Source: an uncultured Gammaproteobacteria bacterium
GTDB lineage: Bacteria > Pseudomonadota > Gammaproteobacteria > GCA-002705445 > GCA-002716945
DNA: 10,008 nt
NCBI GenBank assembly: GCA_913043035.1
Contig: CAJWMM010000013.1
Location: forward strand, 1 to 10,008
Direction: 5' to 3'
This document shows, one piece after another, positions 1 through 6,237 of this stretch (its first letter is position 1; the number at the start of each line of letters is the position of its first letter). The notes under the pieces are model-generated. The model did not search any database. It saw only the letters and a list, made by a program, of their open reading frames with translations, and was not told the DNA's origin. The translations under genes were made by a program, and so were the position numbers.

Positions 1-137
1 AAGGCAAAATCTTCAATTTTTTTAAGTAATTTATTTTTGGATTTTCTAGATATAAAAATCTCTTCAATAGCTTTATTTGACGATTCTATTTCCGCAATAC
101 ATGTGTGAAGGCCATAAATATAAGAGTTCTTATTCAT
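1..137 (-). CDS. rlmB: 23S rRNA (guanosine-2'-O-)-methyltransferase RlmB, N-terminal fragment (runs off left edge)
   Basis: Translation on the minus strand from an ATG at 137-135 gives 45 codons that stay open to the window edge. Residues 6-19 (YIYGLHTCIAEIES) match the start of the RlmB/TrmH SpoU-type methyltransferases, where an IYGxHAV motif opens the L7Ae-like RNA-binding domain. RlmB methylates the 2'-OH of G2251 in the peptidyl-transferase loop of 23S rRNA, using S-adenosylmethionine. The catalytic SPOUT knot lies outside the window. The ATG shares one base with the purA stop (TAATG), so translation is probably coupled to purA. In Escherichia coli, nsrR and rnr lie between purA and rlmB; here they are absent. 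Identity rests on a short N-terminus and on the purA neighbourhood, so a different TrmH-family member is possible but less likely. Confidence 0.85.
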   Translation of the reverse strand, partial: MNKNSYIYGLHTCIAEIESSNKAIEEIFISRKSKNKLLKKIEDFA

Positions 138-1396
138 TATTTAGCGAAGAGATCATCTCTGCATATAACTTGTCTTCTATCTGGACCTGTGGAAATCATT
201 GCTATCCTTGTTTCGCAGAGTTCTTCTATCTTTTCTATATATCTTTGTGCATTAGATGGAAGGTCATTGAAACTATTTATTCCAACTGTTGGTTTTTCCC
301 ATCCATCCATTTCAATATATTTTACATTTGGGGTAGTCAATGTCTGATAATTAATATCACCATAGTCTATACATATCTTGATTTTATCTAAATTATCGAG
401 TACGTCTAATTTTGTTAAAGCAAGCCCATTAATTCTATTTAATTGAATTGATTTTTTAAGTATTTTAGAATCCAACCAACCACATCTTCTATCTCTTCCT
501 GTAGTTGCTCCTTTTTCGCCACCCCATTTAGCGATATTTTTACCAATCTCATTATCTAATTCTGATGGAAATGGACCATGACCAACCCTTGTAGTGTATG
601 CTTTAAGTATGCCTAAAGAATAATCAAGTTTATTTACATTAAAACCTGATCCTGATAGCAGTCCTGCTAGTGTAGTATTTGATGATGTTACATATGGGTA
701 AGTGCCATGATCAACATCAAGCATAGTACCTTGTGCCCCCTCAAAAATACAATTTGATTTAGATGATAAGTCATTTATGAGAGCGGTTGTGTCACATACT
801 AGATGCTTGATTTTTTCATACTCAGTTCTCATATCTGTGACTGTCTTTTCTACATCAATTTTATTCTGCTGATAATAGTTTTCTAAGATAAAGTTATGAT
901 AAGACATTAGCTCACTTGATTTACTCTCAAAGACATTAGATTCAAAATCTTCTAGTCTTATTCCTCGTCTGGATACTTTGTCCTCATAAGTTGGCCCAAT
1001 TCCTCTGCCAGTTGTGCCAATCGACCTATCTGCTAATGCTTGCTCTCTGGCGACATCTAAAGCTACATGACTTGGTAGTATAATGTGACAGTTTTTACTA
1101 ATAAATAATTTTTTATCAATTTTGATACCTGCATTTTTAAGAGACATAATCTCTTGATTCAATGCATCTAAAGATACTACAACACCATTGCCAATAATAG
1201 ATTTGCAATTATCACGGAGGATTCCAGATGGTATTAAGTGCAGAATAGTAGTAACACCATTTATTACTAGAGTATGTCCTGCGTTATGACCTCCTTGAAA
1301 ACGTATACAAGCATCCGCGCACTCAGATAAAACATCTACAATCTTACCTTTGCCTTCATCGCCCCAATGAGTACCGACAAGGAAAATGTTAGACAC
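137..1396 (-). CDS. purA: Adenylosuccinate synthetase
   Basis: Full-length enzyme of 419 residues (family about 430). It joins IMP and aspartate using GTP to make adenylosuccinate, the first committed step to AMP, in the cytoplasm. Visible family motifs are WGDEGKGK at 11-18 with the catalytic base Asp13, GGHNAGHT at 35-42 with catalytic His41, IGTTGRGIGP at 126-135, EGAQGT at 219-224, VTSSNTT at 236-242, GATTGRDRRCGW at 296-307, LTKLDVLD at 328-335 and STGPDR at 402-407. Residue 10 is His where E. coli has Gln (GTQWGDEGKGK); other active-site motifs are intact. The start is a GTG, chosen because it begins the conserved N-terminus and has an excellent Shine-Dalgarno at 1405-1412. The gene overlaps the end of hisZ by 8 bases, and its stop overlaps the rlmB start by one base. 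The hisZ-purA order is common in gammaproteobacteria. Confidence 0.98.
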   Translation of the reverse strand: MSNIFLVGTHWGDEGKGKIVDVLSECADACIRFQGGHNAGHTLVINGVTTILHLIPSGILRDNCKSIIGNGVVVSLDALNQEIMSLKNAGIKIDKKLFISKNCHIILPSHVALDVAREQALADRSIGTTGRGIGPTYEDKVSRRGIRLEDFESNVFESKSSELMSYHNFILENYYQQNKIDVEKTVTDMRTEYEKIKHLVCDTTALINDLSSKSNCIFEGAQGTMLDVDHGTYPYVTSSNTTLAGLLSGSGFNVNKLDYSLGILKAYTTRVGHGPFPSELDNEIGKNIAKWGGEKGATTGRDRRCGWLDSKILKKSIQLNRINGLALTKLDVLDNLDKIKICIDYGDINYQTLTTPNVKYIEMDGWEKPTVGINSFNDLPSNAQRYIEKIEELCETRIAMISTGPDRRQVICRDDLFAK

Positions 1397-2381
1397 GGCG
1401 ATTACCCTCCTTGATTAGAAAAAATAAATCCTTTAAATCAAGACTAAAGCCTGAGGCAAGTCTTTTGTGGTTGTTTTTATTATATGCTACGTAACGCCCA
1501 CCTGTTGCAAGAGCTTTTCTAAAATTAGGTACATATCCCGAAAATGATAAACTATTTTGATAATCTAGGTTATACAAATTTGACATATCGATATTTATAC
1601 TGACTGACCGATACTTAGACAATATCCTATTAGCAATATATGTTACATCAGATAAAGTATTTTTATCATCTATCTTGAACTTTCCAAGGAGTAATTTAAT
1701 TTCTTTGATACATTTAAGATCGCCATTTATTCTAATGAGCTCAGAAATAAATTCAATTTTACTTTTTGGAACTCTCAAATATTTTAAAAATGGTTGGATT
1801 TCATCAATATTTTTTAAATTAATCATGGCAATGAGTTTTGACTTATCCAAATGGCTCAAGGACATATGTGATATGTATTTATAAATCACAGATAAATCTC
1901 CAATTTCAACTAAAAATGATTTTTGCCCTGAGACCATAATAGTCTCTATCATGAGATTAATGACTTCTATATCGTGTTTTTTATTACTCCAACCAAATAT
2001 TTCGCCACCAACTTGATATGGATTTTTTCTGTCAAAACTACTATTTGTCGATCTAAAAATATCGCCCATATAGCTAAACCTTGAAATAGCTTTATCACTG
2101 AACTGATAGTCAATTTTAGCGATCTGTGGAGTAATGTCTGATCTCAATCCTATCTTTTTTCCTGACTCTTTATCTATGAACGAAACTGTTTGATTATCAA
2201 GATCGTTAGAATTAAGGCTAAGCAGGTTAGGTAGGTTATCTACAATAGGTGGTATCACATGTGTATATCTGTATTTTGAGAAAACTTTCTTTACCTTAGC
2301 CCTTAGCTTATCAAAGGCATCAGCATCTCCAGGCATAAAATATTCAATTCCGCCAGGTATAATTAAATTTCTATCTTTCAT
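1389..2381 (-). CDS. hisZ: ATP phosphoribosyltransferase regulatory subunit HisZ
   Basis: A histidyl-tRNA-synthetase paralogue of 330 residues, shorter than the roughly 380-400 usual in this group. HisZ has no tRNA-charging activity. It binds short-form HisG to form the enzyme for the first step of histidine synthesis and carries the histidine feedback site. Visible are the class II motif 2 equivalent RSDITPQIAKI at 80-90, PYQVGGEIFG at 121-130, TGGRY at 293-297 and ASGFSLDLKDL at 309-319. The region that in true HisRS carries the histidine-A motif (RGLDYYTG) reads NLDYQNSLSFSGY, so the histidine-activating residues are missing, which supports HisZ over HisS. The length difference appears spread over the C-terminal half, with no visible break. 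It follows the DUF2065 gene by 5 bases, has no clear Shine-Dalgarno, and overlaps purA by 8 bases, so it is probably coupled to its neighbours. Confidence 0.93.
   Translation of the reverse strand: MKDRNLIIPGGIEYFMPGDADAFDKLRAKVKKVFSKYRYTHVIPPIVDNLPNLLSLNSNDLDNQTVSFIDKESGKKIGLRSDITPQIAKIDYQFSDKAISRFSYMGDIFRSTNSSFDRKNPYQVGGEIFGWSNKKHDIEVINLMIETIMVSGQKSFLVEIGDLSVIYKYISHMSLSHLDKSKLIAMINLKNIDEIQPFLKYLRVPKSKIEFISELIRINGDLKCIKEIKLLLGKFKIDDKNTLSDVTYIANRILSKYRSVSINIDMSNLYNLDYQNSLSFSGYVPNFRKALATGGRYVAYNKNNHKRLASGFSLDLKDLFFLIKEGNRRV
1405..1412 (-). promoter_or_regulatory. Strong ribosome binding site for purA
   Basis: Read on the minus strand this is AAGGAGGG, ending 8 bases before the GTG start of purA and lying inside the last codons of hisZ. 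It is the strongest Shine-Dalgarno in the window. It settles the GTG start and suggests purA is translated on its own initiation as well as by coupling. Confidence 0.85.
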
Positions 2382-2386
2382 TTTGG

Positions 2387-2581
2387 TTAATATATTATAA
2401 ATGCTAACAGAACACAGCCTACTATAAAACTAATTCCACCAATTATTCTAATGGTATTATTTTCTAATTCAAAGATATAGGACGCGATCGATCTAAATAG
2501 TTTAGGGTTTACCATAGGAACTATACCTTCAAGGATCAAAATTACAGATATTATAGTTAAGATTAGAGTAAATGTATCTAT
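2387..2581 (-). CDS. DUF2065 (YjeT-like) small inner-membrane protein with apparent AUA start
   Basis: Translating the gap between hflC and hisZ gives 64 residues that fit the DUF2065/YjeT family: a first membrane helix at about 4-21, the family-like LEGIVPMVNPK stretch at 17-27, a short polar loop, and a second helix at about 44-63. The position next to hflC and before hisZ-purA is the usual one for this family in gammaproteobacteria. The function of the family is not established; the context suggests a role near the HflKC/FtsH complex (inference). No ATG, GTG or TTG precedes the first helix: an in-frame TAG lies just upstream, and the family's N-terminus aligns to ATA at 2581-2579, which overlaps the hflC stop as ATAG. 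The first possible alternatives are TTG at codon 15 and ATG at codon 23 (2515), both of which destroy the first helix. AUA initiation, a lost start codon or a sequencing error are all possible. Confidence 0.8.
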   Translation of the reverse strand: MDTFTLILTIISVILILEGIVPMVNPKLFRSIASYIFELENNTIRIIGGISFIVGCVLLAFIIY

Positions 2582-3447
2582 TTTAAACTACCTTCAGGAT
2601 CAGTGAAGTATTTAAAAAAGTCCGAATCAGGTTTTATTACTAAAACATCTTGTTTAGCATTAAATGATTCTCTGTATGCAGTCAAACTTCTATAGAAGGA
2701 GTAGAATTCCGGACTTAAATTATAAGCAGCTGCATATGTTTCTGTCGATATAGCATCACCCTCCCCTTTGATTTTCTGAGCTTCTTTGTATGCTTCAGCG
2801 ATTATTGTTGCAGACTCTCTCTCTGCTGTAGCGCTTATGCCTTGTGCTTCTTCTTTACCCTTTGATCTAAAAGCTTTTGCTACAGTAGCACGTTCTTTCA
2901 CCATTCTTGCATATACAGAGTCACTTACTTCTTCTGGTAAATCAACTTTCTTCAGCCTAACATCTATAACTGTAATACCTAGTGCACCAGCAGAGTTATT
3001 AGCTTCTGTTTTAACTATCTCCATCAGTTTGTCTCTATCTCCAGATACTACTTCATTAATAGTCCTTTTACTGAATTCACTTTTTGTAAGGTCATTGATG
3101 ATTTGTGATAATCGATTAATACCAATTCTTTCATCGCCTTTAGAGGCTCTATAAAAGTTCTCAGGGCTAGTAATTCTCCATTTAACAAATGAATCTACAA
3201 TCACATTTTTTTTCTCACTAGTCAAAAATTGTTCTGGCTTAGAATCCATTGTTAATAATCTAGAGTCATATTTTTTGACATTATTAATAAATGGAATCAT
3301 TAGGTATAAACCTGGAACATCATAAGATCTGACGATTTCACCTAATCTAAACTTAATAGCAACTTCTCTCTCATCAACAATGAATGTAGACGAGCTAATA
3401 AGTATAATTGCCGCGATAAGTATAGTTAGTAAATTTCTATTGTTCAC
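2578..3447 (-). CDS. hflC: FtsH protease modulator HflC
   Basis: An SPFH/Band 7 membrane protein of 289 residues (E. coli 334). HflC and HflK assemble into a large cage around the FtsH protease at the inner membrane and modulate its access to membrane proteins. Visible are one N-terminal membrane anchor at about 5-22, the start of the Band 7 domain with FIVDEREVAIKFRLGEI, the HflC-type block around 70-95 (SKPEQFLTSEKKNVIVDSF, then VKWRI), and an Ala/Glu-rich helical stretch (about 185-235) typical of SPFH coiled coils. The body faces the periplasm in the known family. The start is a GTG with a weak GAGAG Shine-Dalgarno. It overlaps hflK by 11 bases, so HflK and HflC are probably made in a coupled ratio. 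Relative to E. coli the protein is shorter by about 45 residues, with no lost motif seen. Confidence 0.97.
   Translation of the reverse strand: MNNRNLLTILIAAIILISSSTFIVDEREVAIKFRLGEIVRSYDVPGLYLMIPFINNVKKYDSRLLTMDSKPEQFLTSEKKNVIVDSFVKWRITSPENFYRASKGDERIGINRLSQIINDLTKSEFSKRTINEVVSGDRDKLMEIVKTEANNSAGALGITVIDVRLKKVDLPEEVSDSVYARMVKERATVAKAFRSKGKEEAQGISATAERESATIIAEAYKEAQKIKGEGDAISTETYAAAYNLSPEFYSFYRSLTAYRESFNAKQDVLVIKPDSDFFKYFTDPEGSLK
2589..2594 (-). promoter_or_regulatory. Shine-Dalgarno-like site before the AUA start of the DUF2065 gene
   Basis: The minus strand reads AAGGTA. Its last G lies 9 bases before the ATA at 2581, inside the end of hflC. The match and spacing are reasonable, and they support initiation at or very near that ATA rather than at the later ATG. 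The hexamer is short and could occur by chance. Confidence 0.4.
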
Positions 3448-4567
3448 TGTATAAATCTCTCTTTCTATTATTGAAACTATCCCTATTCATCCTAATTTTA
3501 TCCACTAGAGAATCTGTATTGTTAGAGTTTTCTCTCATCGAAGAATCGGATTCATCACTCCGTTTATCTTCCAATATTTTATCGAGTGGTAAATAAAGCA
3601 GATTGTTCCCACCCTCTAAATCTATCATTACTTTGGTAGTGTTACCTAAGACTGATTCAACAGACTCAAGATAGAGACGTTCTCTAGTAACGACAGGCGA
3701 TTTTTCGTATTCTGTAAATAATTGTCTAAATCTTAGCGCTTCGCCTTCGGCAGATTTAATTAGCTTGACCTTGTATGCTTTTGCTTCCTCTAGGATTTGT
3801 TTTGCCTCTCCTCTAGCAAGAGGGATAATTTCATTGCTATAAGCTACCGCTTCATTGATGTATCGTTGCTCATCTTCACGAGCTCTGATCGCATCAGCAA
3901 ATGCGTCTTGTACTTGCTCTGGTGGTTGCGCTTCAAGGATATTAACTGATTGAACATTTATACCAGACTGATAATCATCAAGAACTAATTGGAGAAGTTC
4001 CTTCGTGGATGATGCAATCGCTTCACGACCCTCGGTGATAACAAAATCCATTTTATTCTTCCCAAGCACCTCTCTTATCGCACTCTCTCCTGAAGCTCCT
4101 AGCGTTTCATCAGGATCTCGTAGATTGAAAATGAAATTACTTGCATCTTTAATGTCATACTGAATGGCGAAATTTACGCTAACTATATTCTCATCTTCTG
4201 TAAGCATAACTGCCCTTTGTTGGACAGACCTAATTTTTGATACATCAACTATTTCATATTTTTGGATAATTCTAGGGACCCAATGTGGGCCAGGTCCTGT
4301 TATACTCACGAATTTGCCAAACTGTAGCACAACACCTCTTTCACCATCGTTGACAATATAAACACCCGATAAGAAGTAGATAGCTATGATAACCCCAGCT
4401 AATATACTTACATTTTTCTTATTAGGAATGTTACCAGATCCGCCTGATGATTTAAAAAGACCATTAACAAACTTATTAAAGCTCTTGAGTATATCATCGA
4501 GCTCTGAATTGTTATCTCTTTTTCGACCCCATGGGTCCTTATTACCATTAGGTTGATTCCATGCCAT
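3437..4567 (-). CDS. hflK: FtsH protease modulator HflK
   Basis: An SPFH/Band 7 protein of 376 residues (E. coli 419), partner of HflC in the FtsH-associated membrane complex. The N-terminus has the HflK signature: MAWNQPNGNKDPWG at 1-14, followed by a Gly/Ser-rich cytoplasmic segment, one membrane helix at about 53-71 and the Band 7 domain beginning VNDGERGVVLQFGKF. The LPLDKI stretch near the end of the folded part is typical, and a polar, probably disordered tail of about 45 residues follows. The ATG start is fixed by the signature and by a good Shine-Dalgarno at 4573-4579. hflX, which lies between hfq and hflK in E. coli, is missing: only 38 bases separate hfq from hflK. Confidence 0.98.
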   Translation of the reverse strand: MAWNQPNGNKDPWGRKRDNNSELDDILKSFNKFVNGLFKSSGGSGNIPNKKNVSILAGVIIAIYFLSGVYIVNDGERGVVLQFGKFVSITGPGPHWVPRIIQKYEIVDVSKIRSVQQRAVMLTEDENIVSVNFAIQYDIKDASNFIFNLRDPDETLGASGESAIREVLGKNKMDFVITEGREAIASSTKELLQLVLDDYQSGINVQSVNILEAQPPEQVQDAFADAIRAREDEQRYINEAVAYSNEIIPLARGEAKQILEEAKAYKVKLIKSAEGEALRFRQLFTEYEKSPVVTRERLYLESVESVLGNTTKVMIDLEGGNNLLYLPLDKILEDKRSDESDSSMRENSNNTDSLVDKIRMNRDSFNNRKRDLYSEQ

Positions 4568-4572
4568 AATGT

Positions 4573-4579
4573 TCTCCTA
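4573..4579 (-). promoter_or_regulatory. Ribosome binding site for hflK
   Basis: The minus strand reads TAGGAGA, with its GGAG core 6 bases before the hflK ATG. It is one of the few clear Shine-Dalgarno sites in the cluster, consistent with independent initiation after the hfq stop. Confidence 0.75.
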
Positions 4580-4587
4580 CGACAGTT

Positions 4588-4616
4588 ATAGTAATACAAA
4601 CTTCCCTACTCATCAA
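4588..4616 (-). promoter_or_regulatory. Possible weak sigma-70 promoter before hflK
   Basis: On the minus strand TTGATG (4616-4611) and TACTAT (4593-4588) are separated by 17 bases. Each box matches the sigma-70 consensus at four of six positions. It would sit across the end of hfq and start a transcript just before hflK. In DNA this AT-rich such matches are common by chance, so this is a candidate only. Confidence 0.2.
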
Positions 4617-4824
4617 TTTCTAATTTGATAGTCTGTGATGGAACTATAGTAGAAATGGCATGTTTATAAATGCTTTGAGTAACTTTATTCTTCAACAGAA
4701 TAGTATATGGGTCAAATGCATCAATAATACCGTCTAATTTGATACCATTAACTAGAAATATAGATACTTGTATTTTATCCTTACGTAGTTTATTTAGGAA
4801 CTTATCTTGTAAATTATCTGGCAT
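4606..4824 (-). CDS. hfq: RNA chaperone Hfq
   Basis: A 72-residue Sm-fold protein that forms hexamers and helps small RNAs pair with mRNAs. It matches E. coli Hfq throughout the core with a two-residue offset: NLQDKFLNKLRKDK at 4-17, VSIFLVNGIKLDG at 20-32, and the Sm2 motif YKHAISTIVPS at 53-63. Proximal-face residues Gln6, Lys54 and His55 are present; the basic rim is RKDK in place of E. coli RRER; Phe42 of E. coli is Tyr40 here and Gln33 is Asp31. The tail after the core is only 9 residues and ends acidic (EIDE). I chose ATG 4824 by alignment. In-frame ATGs at 4854 and 4896 would add 10 or 24 residues unlike any Hfq, and the longer one would run back into miaA. The upstream Shine-Dalgarno is weak (GGG). 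It lies 41 bases after miaA, the classic miaA-hfq order. Confidence 0.97.
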   Translation of the reverse strand: MPDNLQDKFLNKLRKDKIQVSIFLVNGIKLDGIIDAFDPYTILLKNKVTQSIYKHAISTIVPSQTIKLEIDE

Positions 4825-4865
4825 AGAAAGACCCAATGAATTGTATATCCTCATAGTGACATTAT

Positions 4866-5804
4866 TTACACTAAAAGTAAATTTGTCTCTATGCATTCTA
4901 CAATTTCCACATATGATTTATGGTCAATATTAATCTGCAAATCTGCTCTAAATTTTTTCATCCATGTGATTTGTCGCTTTGCAAGTTGCCTTGTAGCAAT
5001 AAGACATTCGTCATAAAGTTGTGCTTCGGATATCTTCCCATCTAAATATTCTAGTGTTTGTCTATACCCTATAGATTTCATAGATTGTGATTGTGAGTTT
5101 ATTTGATAGTTTTTCTTTAGGACAGAAACTTCATCTATAAGACCATCGCTAAAAATTTTAGAAGTTCTTTGTTCTATTTTTCTCTGATAACTGTCTCTAT
5201 CTTGAGGAAGAAGAAGAATAATCTTAGAGCTGTATTTATCAGTAATAGATTTGCTATCAGTAAAAAAAGAACTCATTGGTTTACCTGTAAGCAAGTAAAC
5301 TTCAAGAGCTCTCTCAATTCTTTGTGAGTCATTTAAACTAATTCTTTTGTGTGAGTCATAGTCTATTACCTTCAAGCAACTATGAATAGTACTTAAGGTA
5401 TATCTATCTATTAAATATCTTATAAACTCGCGTTCAGCAATGTTTCGCTCTGGTAAAAAATTAATGCCTTGTAAAAGTCTATTAAAATACATCATAGTCC
5501 CACCAACAATTAATGGTATCTTCCCTTTTGAGATAATGCTATCCATGATACCCTCGACACTTTTACAATAAAAGTTAACGTTAAAAGTCTCATCAGGCTC
5601 AACCACATCTACCATATGATGATTATATTTCTCTAGAATTTCTTTACTTGGTTTATCTGTTCCGATATTTAGATTTTTATAAACGGCACTAGAATCCATA
5701 TAGATGATTTCAAAAGGGTGTTTTTTCAACAACTCGATTGCAATTTTACTTTTACCTGTACAAGTAGGACCCACAATAAAAAATATCTCTTTTTTACAGC
5801 TCAT
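4866..5804 (-). CDS. miaA: tRNA dimethylallyltransferase MiaA
   Basis: A 312-residue enzyme (family about 300-316) that transfers a dimethylallyl group to N6 of A37 in tRNAs reading codons that begin with U, making i6A, which MiaB then modifies in many bacteria. Motifs in order: P-loop GPTCTGKS at 12-19 (usually GPTASGKT/S), MDSSAVYKNLNIGTDKP at 36-52 with the catalytic Asp37, GGTMMYFNRLLQGI at 101-114, NDSQRIERALEVYLLTGKP at 158-176, MKSIGYRQTLEYLDG at 242-256 and ATRQLAKRQITWMKKF at 270-285. The ATG overlaps the end of tsaE by 11 bases and has no visible Shine-Dalgarno, so translation is likely coupled to tsaE. In E. coli amiB and mutL lie between tsaE and miaA; both are missing here. Confidence 0.98.
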   Translation of the reverse strand: MSCKKEIFFIVGPTCTGKSKIAIELLKKHPFEIIYMDSSAVYKNLNIGTDKPSKEILEKYNHHMVDVVEPDETFNVNFYCKSVEGIMDSIISKGKIPLIVGGTMMYFNRLLQGINFLPERNIAEREFIRYLIDRYTLSTIHSCLKVIDYDSHKRISLNDSQRIERALEVYLLTGKPMSSFFTDSKSITDKYSSKIILLLPQDRDSYQRKIEQRTSKIFSDGLIDEVSVLKKNYQINSQSQSMKSIGYRQTLEYLDGKISEAQLYDECLIATRQLAKRQITWMKKFRADLQINIDHKSYVEIVECIETNLLLV

Positions 5805-6237
5805 TATAAATAGATAAAAATGTTCCGTATTCCAATGCTTGGAAATTTATATGAATATCTGGCAAGGGTAATTCTGTGATAAAGCTATTTGGCCATTCAA
5901 CAAAATGAATTCCATTTAAGTTTAGACTATAATCTACTCCTATTTCCTGTAATTCTCTGTAATTATTTAATCTATATAGATCGTAGTGGTAAATCTTTAG
6001 GTTTGATACAGCATACTCATTAATTAGTGAGAAGGTTGGACTGTATGCATTTTTATTAGAATTTAAACTCTTTATGTAATATTTTACAAAAGTTGTTTTG
6101 CCAACACCAATGTCCCCAGACAAAAAAACAATCAATTTTGCAGTATAGAGTTTCCTCAAAAACTTAAATAGAAGAACATAACTCTTTTCAGAGCTAATAA
6201 CAAAATACTTATTATGTTTTTCAAATCTAGTTGTCAT
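5794..6237 (-). CDS. tsaE: tRNA threonylcarbamoyladenosine biosynthesis ATPase TsaE
   Basis: A 147-residue P-loop ATPase that works with TsaD and TsaB to make t6A37 in tRNAs reading ANN codons. Visible are the Walker A motif GDIGVGKTT at 41-49, SPTFSLINEY at 66-75, YHYDLYRL at 83-90 and the family's VEWP at 113-116. Length is normal. The ATG overlaps the end of nnrD by 11 bases and no Shine-Dalgarno is seen, so it probably depends on ribosomes finishing nnrD. The nnrD-tsaE pair is the usual gammaproteobacterial arrangement (yjeF-yjeE in E. coli). Confidence 0.97.
   Translation of the reverse strand: MTTRFEKHNKYFVISSEKSYVLLFKFLRKLYTAKLIVFLSGDIGVGKTTFVKYYIKSLNSNKNAYSPTFSLINEYAVSNLKIYHYDLYRLNNYRELQEIGVDYSLNLNGIHFVEWPNSFITELPLPDIHINFQALEYGTFLSIYNEL

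Noticed and set aside
77..391. Open frames on the plus strand across the rlmB/purA junction (77-391 and 105-347)
   Set aside because: They lie antisense to purA and rlmB, which have strong family matches; the products are low-complexity aromatic sequences with no recognisable motif.
2786..3154. 122-codon plus-strand frame inside hflC
   Set aside because: Antisense to the Ala/Glu-rich SPFH region of HflC, whose codon composition naturally leaves the opposite strand open; Ser/Ala/Leu-rich product with no family likeness.
4825..4896. Longer Hfq starting at 4896 or 4854
   Set aside because: The extra residues are unlike any Hfq N-terminus, and for 4896 they come from re-reading the end of miaA in another frame; the family alignment begins at 4824.
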